From contig NZ_JBAFWZ010000042.1 of assembly GCF_036662795.1 (NCBI RefSeq), forward strand, positions 1 through 16,947: 16,947 nucleotides of DNA. The letters are read 5' to 3'. How positions within the stretch are numbered: position 1 is the stretch's first letter; the number at the start of each line of letters is the position of its first letter. Origin of the DNA: Lysinibacillus_B sp036662795 (GTDB lineage Bacteria > Bacillota > Bacilli > Bacillales_A > Planococcaceae). The position numbers and the translations under genes were made by a program. Below the pieces are notes generated by a model. It was not told the DNA's origin and searched no databases. It was given only the letters and a program-made list of their open reading frames with translations. Shown in pieces: positions 1 to 6,472 of this stretch.

Positions 1-55
1 TCTATTTCGGTGCGCGTGATGGTAGCTTGATATTCTCTTTTTACAATGAGCAGGG
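1..55. repeat. terminal direct repeat (start copy); circle closure overlap
   Basis: Bases 1-55 are identical to 16893-16947. A long reading frame continues across the join without a break, so this is best read as the overlap left when a circular molecule was assembled and linearised. It is not a biological terminal repeat. The true circle is 16,892 bp. Confidence 0.95.
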
Positions 56-1472
56 AAATTTAATAAACGAAGTTAAGCATTTGAACTACGGAAATATGGT
101 GAATTTCGCAGTAAGTGTTCAGACGTACGATGTTAAAAAAGTTGTTATAACAAGTATAGGTAACATTAGAATATCTGAACTTGATTTCGATAATCTGGAA
201 ATATTCAATCCAGTAGAGAATATTTCAGTAGATTTTACGAACAGATCAGACAGTGTAGATGCTGTTCTTAATTGGAAGAATCCATACCATACTTACTTAT
301 CTGATATACAAGTAAATGGTGAAAGTATAGGTATTACCAACAATTATACGTTGACTGATTTAAAGCATGACCAAAATCAGAAAATAACCATCACCACTGT
401 TTACGGTGCAAAGAATACGAAAATAGATGCATTTTTCGATTTAACTACACCGAGAGACATCATAGGACCGAAGAGAGTTGGGAATTTTTCAGCTGTACAA
501 AATGATGGCGGTGTTTTACTAAAATACGATCTACCACCAGAAAAAGATTTTAGTCACGTAAAGATTACTAGAGATGGTATGACAATAAAAGATAACTATG
601 AAGGTACTACCTTCCTTGATAGTGGCGTTATTTTAAATAGAAAATATGTTTATCGCATCGTAACTTATGATGTCAATAATAATATTGGTGAAGTAGCAGA
701 AGTTGAGATAACAGTTGTAAGCGATGAAGTTACGAAACTATCAGCGAGCACAGAAGCTGATCGTGTAAAGCTCACATGGAATAACTCGATGGCAAGTGGA
801 TTTGAGAAAGTGATTATTTACAGAAAAGAAAAGGAAAACCTTGTTGGACGTTTTCTTTCTTTATTTTCTAGTGAGGATGGATATAGACAGATTTTCACAA
901 CGAACGGCACAACTTTTGAGGATTTGACGGTTGCGAGCGATACCGCGTACACGTACAAGCTCACGAGCATGATCGCGAGCACGGAAAGTAATGGTGTCAC
1001 AATCGATGTGAAGACGCAAAAGCCGCAAATATCGGGCGGCAACATCACGCCGCAGCCTAGCGATCCCAACGATCCCAATTCTCCACCTGATAGCTATGTT
1101 GTGAAGTGGACAAGCCCCAAAACAGGCAAGTTAAAAGTACTCATTGGGGGAATTGATTACAAGACAGTAAACGCTGCTGATTTAAAAGTCGTTATTCCTG
1201 CAAATGATATGAAGTTCGATAAGTTCGGTAATTTCGATGTGCAGCTAGTGATCATTGATGAAAACGGGAACGAGATTGGCGTTCCATCGAATCCAGGAAG
1301 CTCAAATATTACCTGGGGCGGTGTCAATTTGGGTGATTTAGGACTAGATGCAAAATCGGCACTGACAGTTGCAGCTGCTTTGATATGTTTAATCGGTCTA
1401 ATATTGTTGCTTGCAATGAGCTTCAGAGTTGCTCCTAAGCTAATATCTCTAATAAAAAACAGCTTCAAATAA
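1..1472 (+). CDS. filamentous-phage-like adhesin, C-terminal part (FN3-like domains, coat-like anchor)
   Basis: This is the 3' part of the gene that starts at 16526; joined across the circle it encodes 612 aa, with codons in frame from position 3 here. The visible part holds several fibronectin-III/Ig-like beta domains, roughly at full-length residues 194-271, 276-363, 364-464 and 471-556, separated by a Pro/Asn-rich linker (PSDPNDPNSPPD). It ends in a hydrophobic span (about 575-597) and a short basic tail. The last 30 residues match the 53-aa major coat protein (14284-14445) at 20 of 30 positions, including LLLAMSF and VAPKLI. By position and layout it corresponds to pIII: a secreted receptor-binding protein held in the virion or membrane by its C-terminus. 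The role is inferred; the domains and coat-like tail are visible in the sequence. A TTG at 27 is not the real start. Confidence 0.85.
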   Translation, partial: YFGARDGSLIFSFYNEQGNLINEVKHLNYGNMVNFAVSVQTYDVKKVVITSIGNIRISELDFDNLEIFNPVENISVDFTNRSDSVDAVLNWKNPYHTYLSDIQVNGESIGITNNYTLTDLKHDQNQKITITTVYGAKNTKIDAFFDLTTPRDIIGPKRVGNFSAVQNDGGVLLKYDLPPEKDFSHVKITRDGMTIKDNYEGTTFLDSGVILNRKYVYRIVTYDVNNNIGEVAEVEITVVSDEVTKLSASTEADRVKLTWNNSMASGFEKVIIYRKEKENLVGRFLSLFSSEDGYRQIFTTNGTTFEDLTVASDTAYTYKLTSMIASTESNGVTIDVKTQKPQISGGNITPQPSDPNDPNSPPDSYVVKWTSPKTGKLKVLIGGIDYKTVNAADLKVVIPANDMKFDKFGNFDVQLVIIDENGNEIGVPSNPGSSNITWGGVNLGDLGLDAKSALTVAAALICLIGLILLLAMSFRVAPKLISLIKNSFK

Positions 1473-1487
1473 AGCGAGGTGATAGTG

Positions 1488-1640
1488 ATGTTACAAAGTA
1501 CAATACAAGCAGCATTTACACACGTATTTGCTACATTATCACCTCTTTTATTTGTACTAATGGTATTTGCAACAGCGGATAAATTAGTGGACTTTGTGAA
1601 AGATGCCATTATGCATGTGAGAAGGAGACGAGGCTATTAA
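1488..1640 (+). CDS. 50-aa single-span membrane protein, possible minor coat/cap protein
   Basis: A small gene starting at ATG 1488, 6 bases after GAGGTG, and overlapping the next ATG by one base (TAATG). The protein begins MLQSTIQAAF, has one hydrophobic segment at about residues 12-30 (VFATLSPLLFVLMVF), and ends in a strongly basic tail, HVRRRRGY. Size, single span and basic C-terminus are those of inovirus coat-type proteins, where the positive end lies against the DNA. Its place between the adhesin and the pVI-like gene suggests a tip or cap protein similar to pVII/pIX. No sequence family is recognised, so the role rests on layout alone. Confidence 0.7.
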   Translation: MLQSTIQAAFTHVFATLSPLLFVLMVFATADKLVDFVKDAIMHVRRRRGY

Positions 1641-2143
1641 TGATCGGTAACATACTTGAGAAAATCGTCAATTTTCTATATGCCATGTTTAAAGCGTTAG
1701 GGGTATTTTTAAAAGATGCCGTTAACACGCTTATGCGGTGGTTAAAAACGCTTGCTCAATTTATCGCTGATTTACTAGCATCTCTATTTCAAATGCTATT
1801 TGACGTACTCCAGGCTTTTTTTAGCGTTATCTATGACCTCATACGAGGATTGCTCTATTTGATTTATATGATCGGTGTATTATGCGTGAAATTGTTTCAG
1901 GTGCTGCTCGCACTAGGAAAGATGCTATGGCAGTTTGTAGTTGGTATTACAAAGACCATGCAGAGTATGTTTTTTACGGAAATACCGTCTAGTGGTCATG
2001 GGTACAGTGAAGTGATGGGCAAGGTGGCAAGTGTGCTGCATTACTTCCAATTAGACATAGTAGCATACATTCTTTTGTTTATTATATGGATTGCTACAGG
2101 GCTAGGAGTTATTAAACTGATCCCAACAATCAAGGGGGGATAA
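1640..2143 (+). CDS. pVI-like hydrophobic minor coat protein (167 aa)
   Basis: Starts at ATG 1640 on the stop of the previous gene, with AGGAG upstream. It is a long run of amphipathic and hydrophobic helices (LLASLFQMLFDVLQAFF, LLYLIYMIGVLCVKLF) followed by a clear C-terminal span around residues 140-160 (IVAYILLFIIWIATGLGV). In filamentous phages the gene between the adhesin and the Zot/pI ATPase is pVI, a hydrophobic protein that anchors the adhesin and ends the filament. The position and composition fit, although 167 aa is somewhat longer than pVI of Ff phages. No catalytic motif is seen. It is translationally coupled to both neighbours, with two bases between its stop and the next ATG. 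Confidence 0.65.
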   Translation: MIGNILEKIVNFLYAMFKALGVFLKDAVNTLMRWLKTLAQFIADLLASLFQMLFDVLQAFFSVIYDLIRGLLYLIYMIGVLCVKLFQVLLALGKMLWQFVVGITKTMQSMFFTEIPSSGHGYSEVMGKVASVLHYFQLDIVAYILLFIIWIATGLGVIKLIPTIKGG

Positions 2144-2144
2144 C

Positions 2145-2426
2145 ATGAATTTATACGAAACAATTAAAAGCTTTATAGATAAGGTGTTTAGTGTTCCGAT
2201 CTCTTTCCTGGATCTTGCTATCGAAAAATTAGGCAGCACAGGGAAGGTAATTGCACAGGGTTTAAATGTTAGTTCATATCTTTCTATTTTTGGTGATCTA
2301 CCATCTGAATGGCAGCTGGTACTCACCTCTTTATTAATATCGATGGTGCTGTTCATATCACTCTTTTTAGTGATAGCAATTATGCGTATGTATTATGCAG
2401 TAAAAGAAGGCGTTCAATGGTGGTGA
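2145..2426 (+). CDS. 93-aa membrane protein of the morphogenesis operon
   Basis: ATG 2145 follows AAGGGGGGATAAC directly after the upstream stop. The N-terminal two thirds are amphipathic helix (FIDKVFSVPISFLDLAIEKL), then one transmembrane span at about residues 60-80 (LLISMVLFISLFLVIAIM) and a tail ending VKEGVQWW. I do not recognise the family. Its place in a tightly packed run from adhesin to ATPase suggests a minor virion component or an inner-membrane assembly partner. A pVI-like role is an alternative to that of the preceding gene. Confidence 0.75.
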   Translation: MNLYETIKSFIDKVFSVPISFLDLAIEKLGSTGKVIAQGLNVSSYLSIFGDLPSEWQLVLTSLLISMVLFISLFLVIAIMRMYYAVKEGVQWW

Positions 2427-2433
2427 GGATCGA

Positions 2434-2598
2434 GTGGATGGAAATATCATGGGGCAAGCAATGATTTATATATTTGCATTAGCGTTTTCGGCAGGTTGTG
2501 GATTGCTCGTAGCGGCTTTTATGGGCTACAAGCTATGGGGTTGGTACAAAACTAAGGCGGAACGTAAAACGTCTAAAATGAAGCGTAAAGGGGTTTAA
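2434..2598 (+). CDS. 54-aa single-span membrane protein
   Basis: A small frame starting at GTG 2434, preceded by GGTGAGGA, which overlaps the end of the upstream gene; ATG 2449 is the alternative start. The protein is hydrophobic from about residue 9 to 31 (IYIFALAFSAGCGLLVAAFM) and ends in a lysine/arginine-rich tail (KAERKTSKMKRKGV). It has the coat-like pattern of one span plus a basic C-terminus seen in several genes of this module. The gap between flanking genes would otherwise be unusually long for this operon, which supports it as real. Function unknown. Confidence 0.6.
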   Translation: MDGNIMGQAMIYIFALAFSAGCGLLVAAFMGYKLWGWYKTKAERKTSKMKRKGV

Positions 2599-2600
2599 AA

Positions 2601-2978
2601 GTGATGGGGTTATTTAGTAGAGGGAAAGATGAAGAGCTATTTGTAACAGATGAGCAGCTAATTATATTAGATAACGAGCGCCGCATGTGTGACATTTTTG
2701 AAAATGTCACAGTTGACGGTGAGAGTGTGACGAAAGAGGGAGCTGTAAAAATAGCGCTCTCCGACTGTGAAGTATTCACGGGGGCTTACGGTCGTATTTA
2801 CGTTGCCAATGTCAAAGAATTGGCGTATATCGAAAATGCGAAACGACTAGCACAGGTAGAAATATCAACCGTATTAAAGCATATGACGCAATTTAAACCA
2901 GAGAAAAAGCTGAATCCCAATACGGATATGAAGTTTTGGGCAATGTTTATTGCATGTATTATAGCAATCTTTATCTAA
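2601..2978 (+). CDS. tail-anchored 125-aa protein upstream of the assembly ATPase
   Basis: Starts at GTG 2601 or ATG 2604, after AAAGGGG at 2587-2593. The body of about 105 residues is soluble-looking, with alternating charged and beta-prone stretches (FVTDEQLIILDNERR). It ends in a single C-terminal span (FWAMFIACIIAIFI) with no residues after it, so it is a tail-anchored protein facing the cytoplasm. Because the Zot-type ATPase two genes downstream has no visible transmembrane segment of its own, this protein may hold the ATPase at the membrane. That is inference from layout. The family is not recognised. Confidence 0.75.
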   Translation: MMGLFSRGKDEELFVTDEQLIILDNERRMCDIFENVTVDGESVTKEGAVKIALSDCEVFTGAYGRIYVANVKELAYIENAKRLAQVEISTVLKHMTQFKPEKKLNPNTDMKFWAMFIACIIAIFI

Positions 2979-2994
2979 AAAGGGGGTACGCAGC

Positions 2995-3387
2995 ATGTAC
3001 GATCAAAACACAACGTTTATGGAAGATGTACAGCAGAAGAAACAGCCAAAGTCAGTCCAGGACATTGTAGGAGATAATCTGTTTCCGCACGTTGCCCATA
3101 TTTCCGATGTAAAGCAAGTTGTCGAGGAAATGACAGGGAAGTCACAAAATTTACAGCAGCCGCAAATGAGGGCAATTATGCTGCTTATGGATATGCAAAA
3201 TAATGAATATCTACATGGCGATAGACAGCCGTATCAACAGTATATTGATAAGTTAATTAAAGACTTTAAGCCAGCAGCAGCCGAACCGAATTTCTATTTA
3301 AACTTAATCAACGAATTGATTCCAAAGCCACCAAAGCCTATTGTTGTGCTGCCTAATGGAAAAGCCGTTCAAGAGGTGCGCAAATAA
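2995..3387 (+). CDS. 130-aa soluble protein coupled to the Zot-type ATPase
   Basis: ATG 2995 follows AAAAAGGGGGTACGCAGC. The protein is hydrophilic, mostly helical and Gln-rich (QQKKQPKSVQDIVGDNLFP), with a proline-rich stretch near the end (PKPPKPIVVLPNGKAV). There is no signal peptide or membrane span, so it is cytoplasmic. Its stop overlaps the ATG of the ATPase gene (TAATG at 3385-3389), which implies coupled translation and probably a shared complex. No homologous family is recognised; a cofactor or DNA-recruiting partner of the assembly ATPase is one possibility. Confidence 0.75.
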   Translation: MYDQNTTFMEDVQQKKQPKSVQDIVGDNLFPHVAHISDVKQVVEEMTGKSQNLQQPQMRAIMLLMDMQNNEYLHGDRQPYQQYIDKLIKDFKPAAAEPNFYLNLINELIPKPPKPIVVLPNGKAVQEVRK

Positions 3388-4091
3388 TGGCACATCATAT
3401 CTTTTTCGAGGGCGGCTTGGGTTCAGGTAAAACATTCTTTATGACTGCATTGGCTAATCTGTGGAGAGATCAAACGAATAGGATGGGGGGCAACGTGCAA
3501 CTGTTTAGTAATTATGGTGCGCGTGGCAGCCATCCAATGGATGATTTCGAAGCCTGGTACGAAGTGGCTAACGCTTGGGAATCCATTGTGATGTGGGATG
3601 AAGCACAAATGGCGTTTAACAATCGGAATTGGAGCAGTACCGCTGCACAGATCGCAACGGAAGTAATGTTTTATACACGTAAAATGCAAAGTATACAAAT
3701 GTACGCAAGCCCTTCTATAGCGAATGTAGATAGCCGTATACGGCAAATTGTAGAAGTATTGTTCCATTGTCGTAAAGTCGGCAATAAAGGATTTGAAGCG
3801 TTGATATTCGACTATCAAACAAAGCGTTTTTTAAGACGTGTTTTTATGCCAATGTCCACGGCTAAAAGGCTATTTAAGTTGAATTTATACGACACATATT
3901 CGATGGTGCGTGGCTTCCCGTTACCGCAGAATAAAAAAGAAATCGAAGAATTTTGGGATACGGTTTTTGATATACACCAAATGAAGCATAGAAGAGGGAA
4001 TGTAGATGCAAACAAACTTGATCCGATCGTCAATCGATTTACAGACAATGCAGATCAGCTTACAAACAATGACGAAGTTCTCGTCATTTAG
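3387..4091 (+). CDS. zot: Zot/pI-type P-loop ATPase for filament assembly
   Basis: The N-terminus carries a Walker A motif, GGLGSGKT (residues 9-16), followed by the LFSNY signature typical of the Zot family (residues 39-43) and a Walker B, IVMWDEAQ (67-74). A conserved-looking second half follows (YTRKMQSIQMYASPSIANVDSRIRQI in pieces, 96-121), as in Zot/pI of inoviruses, where the ATPase drives extrusion of coated ssDNA through the envelope. At 234 aa it covers the ATPase domain. The usual transmembrane segment and periplasmic part of Gram-negative pI/Zot are absent, as fits a one-membrane host. It starts at ATG 3387 overlapping the previous stop, with AGAGGTG upstream. The 3' end overlaps the next gene by 86 bases if that gene starts at 4006. 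Confidence 0.93.
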   Translation: MAHHIFFEGGLGSGKTFFMTALANLWRDQTNRMGGNVQLFSNYGARGSHPMDDFEAWYEVANAWESIVMWDEAQMAFNNRNWSSTAAQIATEVMFYTRKMQSIQMYASPSIANVDSRIRQIVEVLFHCRKVGNKGFEALIFDYQTKRFLRRVFMPMSTAKRLFKLNLYDTYSMVRGFPLPQNKKEIEEFWDTVFDIHQMKHRRGNVDANKLDPIVNRFTDNADQLTNNDEVLVI

Positions 4092-4353
4092 CACGTTTAA
4101 CATTTTTGCAAAAGCTATGCAGCAGCATTATAAATTATCGAGCGTAGCAGCAGCTGAGGAAGCGGCAGAAGCATTCGGGTATGTATTAGTGCCTGCTACT
4201 TGTTTGTCTTGGCGTAAGCGCAATAGGTTAGGTGAAACAAGACGCGTTCGCATCCATGAGAGCTTTTATGCTGTTCGTAATGATGAATTGACAGATTTAG
4301 AGCGTAACAAATTCGTTGAGTATTGCGAGAATTTAAAGGGGGTATGCAAATGA
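4006..4353 (+). CDS. 115-aa basic protein sharing a domain with the minus-strand gene at 12159
   Basis: ATG 4006 has AGAGGG upstream and lies within the 3' end of the ATPase gene in another frame; ATG 4069 is an alternative start. The region from about residue 34 aligns without gaps to residues 62-103 of the 147-aa product of 12159-12602: YVLVPATCLSWRKRNRL against YIVIPVRLLHWRRRQRL. A conserved tail follows (ELTDLERNKFVEYCENL against ELNEKERRSYIDYIREL). The core is basic and aromatic, suggesting nucleic-acid or lipid-headgroup contact. No known family is recognised. Its stop overlaps the next start by four bases (ATGA). Confidence 0.75.
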   Translation: MQTNLIRSSIDLQTMQISLQTMTKFSSFSTFNIFAKAMQQHYKLSSVAAAEEAAEAFGYVLVPATCLSWRKRNRLGETRRVRIHESFYAVRNDELTDLERNKFVEYCENLKGVCK

Positions 4354-4712
4354 TACTAGCTATACAAAAGCAAGAAGCAGCAGCAATGAGCTTACACATG
4401 AGTATTATGCGGAAATCCATCCGTAACATGCTTAAAAAGCGTTATTCAATGCAAAAAAAGGAATGGCTATCCTCATTCGATTACCTGGTCACTTCTGTAC
4501 GAGATTTTTTAGAGATTGGACAAGAGTTTGGTCAACTAAATTTAAATATTCGAGATGTTGAAATGTTGCAGGAATTTATACGCGCTTATCAGCAACAAAT
4601 AGAATTGAATAAGCAGCTACAGAAGCAATTGACGGCAGCAGATAAAGAACAATTAGAGTTGCTTACCGCCGTACAAATACGTTGCAAGGAATTGATGAAA
4701 AATGATAGTTAG
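4350..4712 (+). CDS. 120-aa helical/coiled-coil protein
   Basis: Start chosen at ATG 4350, seven bases after AAAGGGGG and overlapping the previous stop as ATGA; the frame stays open upstream to a TTG without a site. The protein is almost wholly alpha-helical. It has a basic N-terminal third (MRKSIRNMLKKRY), a central part with spaced hydrophobics, and a Gln/Leu-rich heptad-like segment near residues 75-105 (QQQIELNKQLQKQL). No membrane span is seen. The family is not recognised. Operon position suggests a cytoplasmic assembly or DNA-handling role. Confidence 0.75.
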   Translation: MILAIQKQEAAAMSLHMSIMRKSIRNMLKKRYSMQKKEWLSSFDYLVTSVRDFLEIGQEFGQLNLNIRDVEMLQEFIRAYQQQIELNKQLQKQLTAADKEQLELLTAVQIRCKELMKNDS

Positions 4713-4884
4713 AGCGATCCGTAAAAAAGTGCGTAAAGAAAAAAATAAAATAGAATGGCGTGTAAAAAAAGAAGTTAAGCATCGAGCAAAAGAAGCTTTA
4801 AAAGCTTTTTTAATGACTACGCTGCTAAATTTAGTTGCTGGGGGCTTATTAGCATCAATTGTGCTATTCGTGATTGGTCTATGA
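4702..4884 (+). CDS. 60-aa membrane protein with very basic N-terminus
   Basis: ATG 4702 overlaps the end of the previous gene, with AAGGAA about 10 bases upstream. Residues 1-32 are densely basic (MIVRAIRKKVRKEKNKIEW), then one transmembrane span at about residues 38-58 (TTLLNLVAGGLLASIVLFVIGL). This is the reverse polarity of the coat protein (basic end first), so the charged end is cytoplasmic and could bind DNA at the membrane. It is the last gene of the morphogenesis operon, just before a strong terminator. Family unknown. Confidence 0.7.
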   Translation: MIVRAIRKKVRKEKNKIEWRVKKEVKHRAKEALKAFLMTTLLNLVAGGLLASIVLFVIGL

Positions 4885-4890
4885 GTTTAG

Positions 4891-4979
4891 AAAAGCGCGT
4901 CAGAAGGTTTGAAATGCATGTGTGTACATCGTAATGTTTTTCAAATCGTCTGAACGCGCTTTTTATTTTTTTGTTTTTT
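4891..4979 (+). terminator. terminator of the morphogenesis operon
   Basis: A long imperfect hairpin: AAAAGCGCGTCAGAAGG with TTTGAAA pairs with TTTCAAATCG and TCTGAACGCGCTTTT. It is followed by TTTTATTTTTTTGTTTTTT. It lies seven bases after the stop of the last gene. The A-rich start would let it work in both directions. Confidence 0.85.
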
Positions 4980-4988
4980 CAAAAAGTT

Positions 4989-5021
4989 TGTATGTACAAA
5001 TTTGTACGTACAGTGTATGAT
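4989..5021 (+). promoter_or_regulatory. promoter with 24-bp palindromic operator
   Basis: 4989-5012 reads TGTATGTACAAA/TTTGTACGTACA, a palindrome with one mismatched base pair. It covers a possible -35 (TGTACA, 4993-4998) placed 17 bases before a -10 TATGAT (5016-5021), so a bound dimer would block polymerase. The likely regulator-type protein encoded next (5112-5330) is the obvious candidate to bind it. Promoter assignment is inference from spacing. Confidence 0.6.
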
Positions 5022-5111
5022 AAGAATAGTTAAGAATAACTCGGCTATCAATAGCTGTGATGGTCATGGACAAGAAAAGCCATCAATTAGCAACAAAGGG
5101 GGGTGAAATGT

Positions 5112-5330
5112 TTGGCACTGAATAAGACATCAAGAAAAAATTACCGTTTTGATGGTGTCACGGGAAAGCTACTAGAAGTGATGAAAGAGAAAAAGTTATT
5201 TCCAGATGAAACGAAACTTGTACAAGAAGCTATATTCCGTTTGGCAACTGAAAAATTAGGTGCAGAAAAGGTGCGAGAAATAAAAAGAGAAGTTGTTTCG
5301 GAGCAATTAGAAAAGGAAATGGAAGAATAA
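5112..5330 (+). CDS. 72-aa probable ribbon-helix-helix regulator
   Basis: Start TTG 5112 is chosen because GGGGGGTG at 5098-5105 sits six bases upstream; GTG 5103 would lie inside that site. The protein has a short basic N-terminus (LNKTSRKNYRFDG), then two helices separated by a turn (GKLLEVMKEKKLF / DETKLVQEAIFRLATEKLG) and a charged coiled tail. A short strand followed by two helices is the ribbon-helix-helix layout of small phage and plasmid repressors. It follows a palindromic operator, so autoregulation is plausible. Family membership is judged by pattern only; an uncharacterised helical protein is the alternative. Confidence 0.6.
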   Translation: MALNKTSRKNYRFDGVTGKLLEVMKEKKLFPDETKLVQEAIFRLATEKLGAEKVREIKREVVSEQLEKEMEE

Positions 5331-5337
5331 AAAAAGA

Positions 5338-5400
5338 CTCACAACGTATGCTGTGAGCGCTGTAAAATCGTAGCAGATTTATTATAGCATATCACAGCGC
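5338..5400. promoter_or_regulatory. nested, mutually exclusive inverted repeats before 5423
   Basis: Three overlapping pairings are possible: CTCACA 5338-5343 with TGTGAG 5352-5357; GCTGTGA 5350-5356 with TCACAGC 5392-5398; and GCGCTGT 5357-5363 with ACAGCGC 5394-5400. The first excludes the second, and the second and third share bases. No T-run follows, so it is not a simple terminator. It could be an operator pair or a switching leader for 5423. Confidence 0.4.
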
Positions 5401-5422
5401 CAAAAAGAAAAGGGGCGTTAAT

Positions 5423-5716
5423 ATGGAACCGATAAATGTTATTAGAGAAGGACAATATAAGGTGCAGCTTATTGCTGTACACGAAAATCAGTATAATTTT
5501 ATTATGACGTTATTTGTCAATGAATATGTAGAAATACACGTCAACATTGACGAAAAAATAGCAACTGTGTTTTTTAACGATATTGAAATGATCGTGCATT
5601 TTAATAAAGCAACAGCAGGTATTTTTAACCGTATGTATGACGCGAATTTCGAGTATATCTTGTTACTTCTACAGATTTTAAGAGTTTACGAAATTGAAGA
5701 AATGGCGGCAATTTGA
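5423..5716 (+). CDS. 97-aa protein of unknown function
   Basis: ATG 5423 follows AAAAGGGGCGTTAAT. The protein is acidic and beta-prone over its first 60 residues (QYKVQLIAVHENQYNFIMTL, VEIHVNIDEKIATVFFND), then helical with a leucine-rich segment (YILLLLQILRVYEI). There is no signal peptide, and the hydrophobic stretch is too charged at its ends for a confident membrane span. A small beta-rich cytoplasmic protein in a filamentous phage could be an ssDNA-binding pV analogue, but no binding motif is seen and I do not claim it. It is probably cotranscribed with 5727. Confidence 0.65.
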   Translation: MEPINVIREGQYKVQLIAVHENQYNFIMTLFVNEYVEIHVNIDEKIATVFFNDIEMIVHFNKATAGIFNRMYDANFEYILLLLQILRVYEIEEMAAI

Positions 5717-5726
5717 GGTGGTATAA

Positions 5727-5984
5727 ATGCAACTAGGGCATATTTTAGTGGCTGGATCAATAACGCTACTAAGTATTAATTGTGTGAATTGGTTTGATAA
5801 TGTTTTCTTACAAACAGCAGGGCTTTTGGCTGCTGCTGTTTGTCTCTACTATTTAACGCTAGATTATAAAGCGAAAGAGGATCATAAAAAGCTATATGCT
5901 GCATACATCGGACTTTTAAATTTTATTTGGTGCGCGCATCTGGTCTATGTATTGTTAGGGATCGTTTTAAATTTCATTAATTGA
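5727..5984 (+). CDS. 85-aa membrane protein with about three spans
   Basis: ATG 5727 follows GAGGTGGTATAA. Hydrophobic segments are at about residues 5-20 (HILVAGSITLLSINCV), 28-44 (LQTAGLLAAAVCLYYLTL) and 62-84 (GLLNFIWCAHLVYVLLGIVL), with a charged loop YKAKEDHKK between the second and third. Family unknown. It sits among small accessory genes rather than in the assembly operon, so host interaction or immunity is possible but unsupported. Confidence 0.7.
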   Translation: MQLGHILVAGSITLLSINCVNWFDNVFLQTAGLLAAAVCLYYLTLDYKAKEDHKKLYAAYIGLLNFIWCAHLVYVLLGIVLNFIN

Positions 5985-5995
5985 GGAGTGATTTT

Positions 5996-6118
5996 ATGGA
6001 ATCAAAAAAATGTTGCGTTTGTGGAGCTACTGAAAATTTATATTCTGTTACACCAGATAATTGGGAAGATGGAAAATATATTGTAAAAACTTATTGCGAA
6101 AAGCATTTACCCGATTAA
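5996..6118 (+). CDS. 40-aa zinc-finger-like miniprotein
   Basis: ATG 5996 has GAGGAGTG eight bases upstream, right after the previous stop. The protein has a CxxC pair near its start (KKCCVCG; C6 and C9) and a CxxH pair near its end (YCEKHLPD; C34 and H37), so one zinc site of CxxC...CxxH type is likely. Short zinc-ribbon proteins of this kind are common in Firmicute phages and plasmids, usually uncharacterised. The partner could be DNA or protein. Confidence 0.65.
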   Translation: MESKKCCVCGATENLYSVTPDNWEDGKYIVKTYCEKHLPD

Positions 6119-6150
6119 AGAAACATTTTGTGTAGGAAAGGAGTACAGTA

Positions 6151-6357
6151 ATGCCCAGAAAAACCAAGAGAGAAAAAATGATTGAAGCAGCTGCAATAGC
6201 TCATTCATCTAGGAGTAAATCTGATTTAGAAAATGCCATGCACCATATGCTTTGGGTACTTGCAGAGGGTACACGTTACCAAGAAGATGTCGAGATAGCA
6301 TATGAAATGCTAGAAAAGTACAGAAAGATTCAAAGAGCAGGCGGACGTACTTACTAA
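6151..6357 (+). CDS. 68-aa basic helical protein of unknown function
   Basis: ATG 6151 follows a strong AAAGGAG with nine-base spacing. The N-terminus is basic (MPRKTKREKMIEAAAIAH). The rest forms helices with a His/Met-rich stretch (AMHHMLWVLAEGTRY) and ends KIQRAGGRTY. No membrane span or zinc motif. A small DNA-binding or regulatory role fits the charge, but no family is recognised. Confidence 0.65.
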   Translation: MPRKTKREKMIEAAAIAHSSRSKSDLENAMHHMLWVLAEGTRYQEDVEIAYEMLEKYRKIQRAGGRTY

Positions 6358-6472
6358 GCATTTCGTCAATGATCGTGAATGAAACATTTTGTTTAGTAAA
6401 ACATCCCTTTCAACTTCGTTTATTTACATGGAAAATTACTATAAAAAACCCCTGAAAAGCATAAACTTAATG

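Noticed and set aside
818..1609. Minus-strand open frames opposite the adhesin gene
   Set aside because: They lie opposite strongly supported coding sequence and have no ribosome sites.
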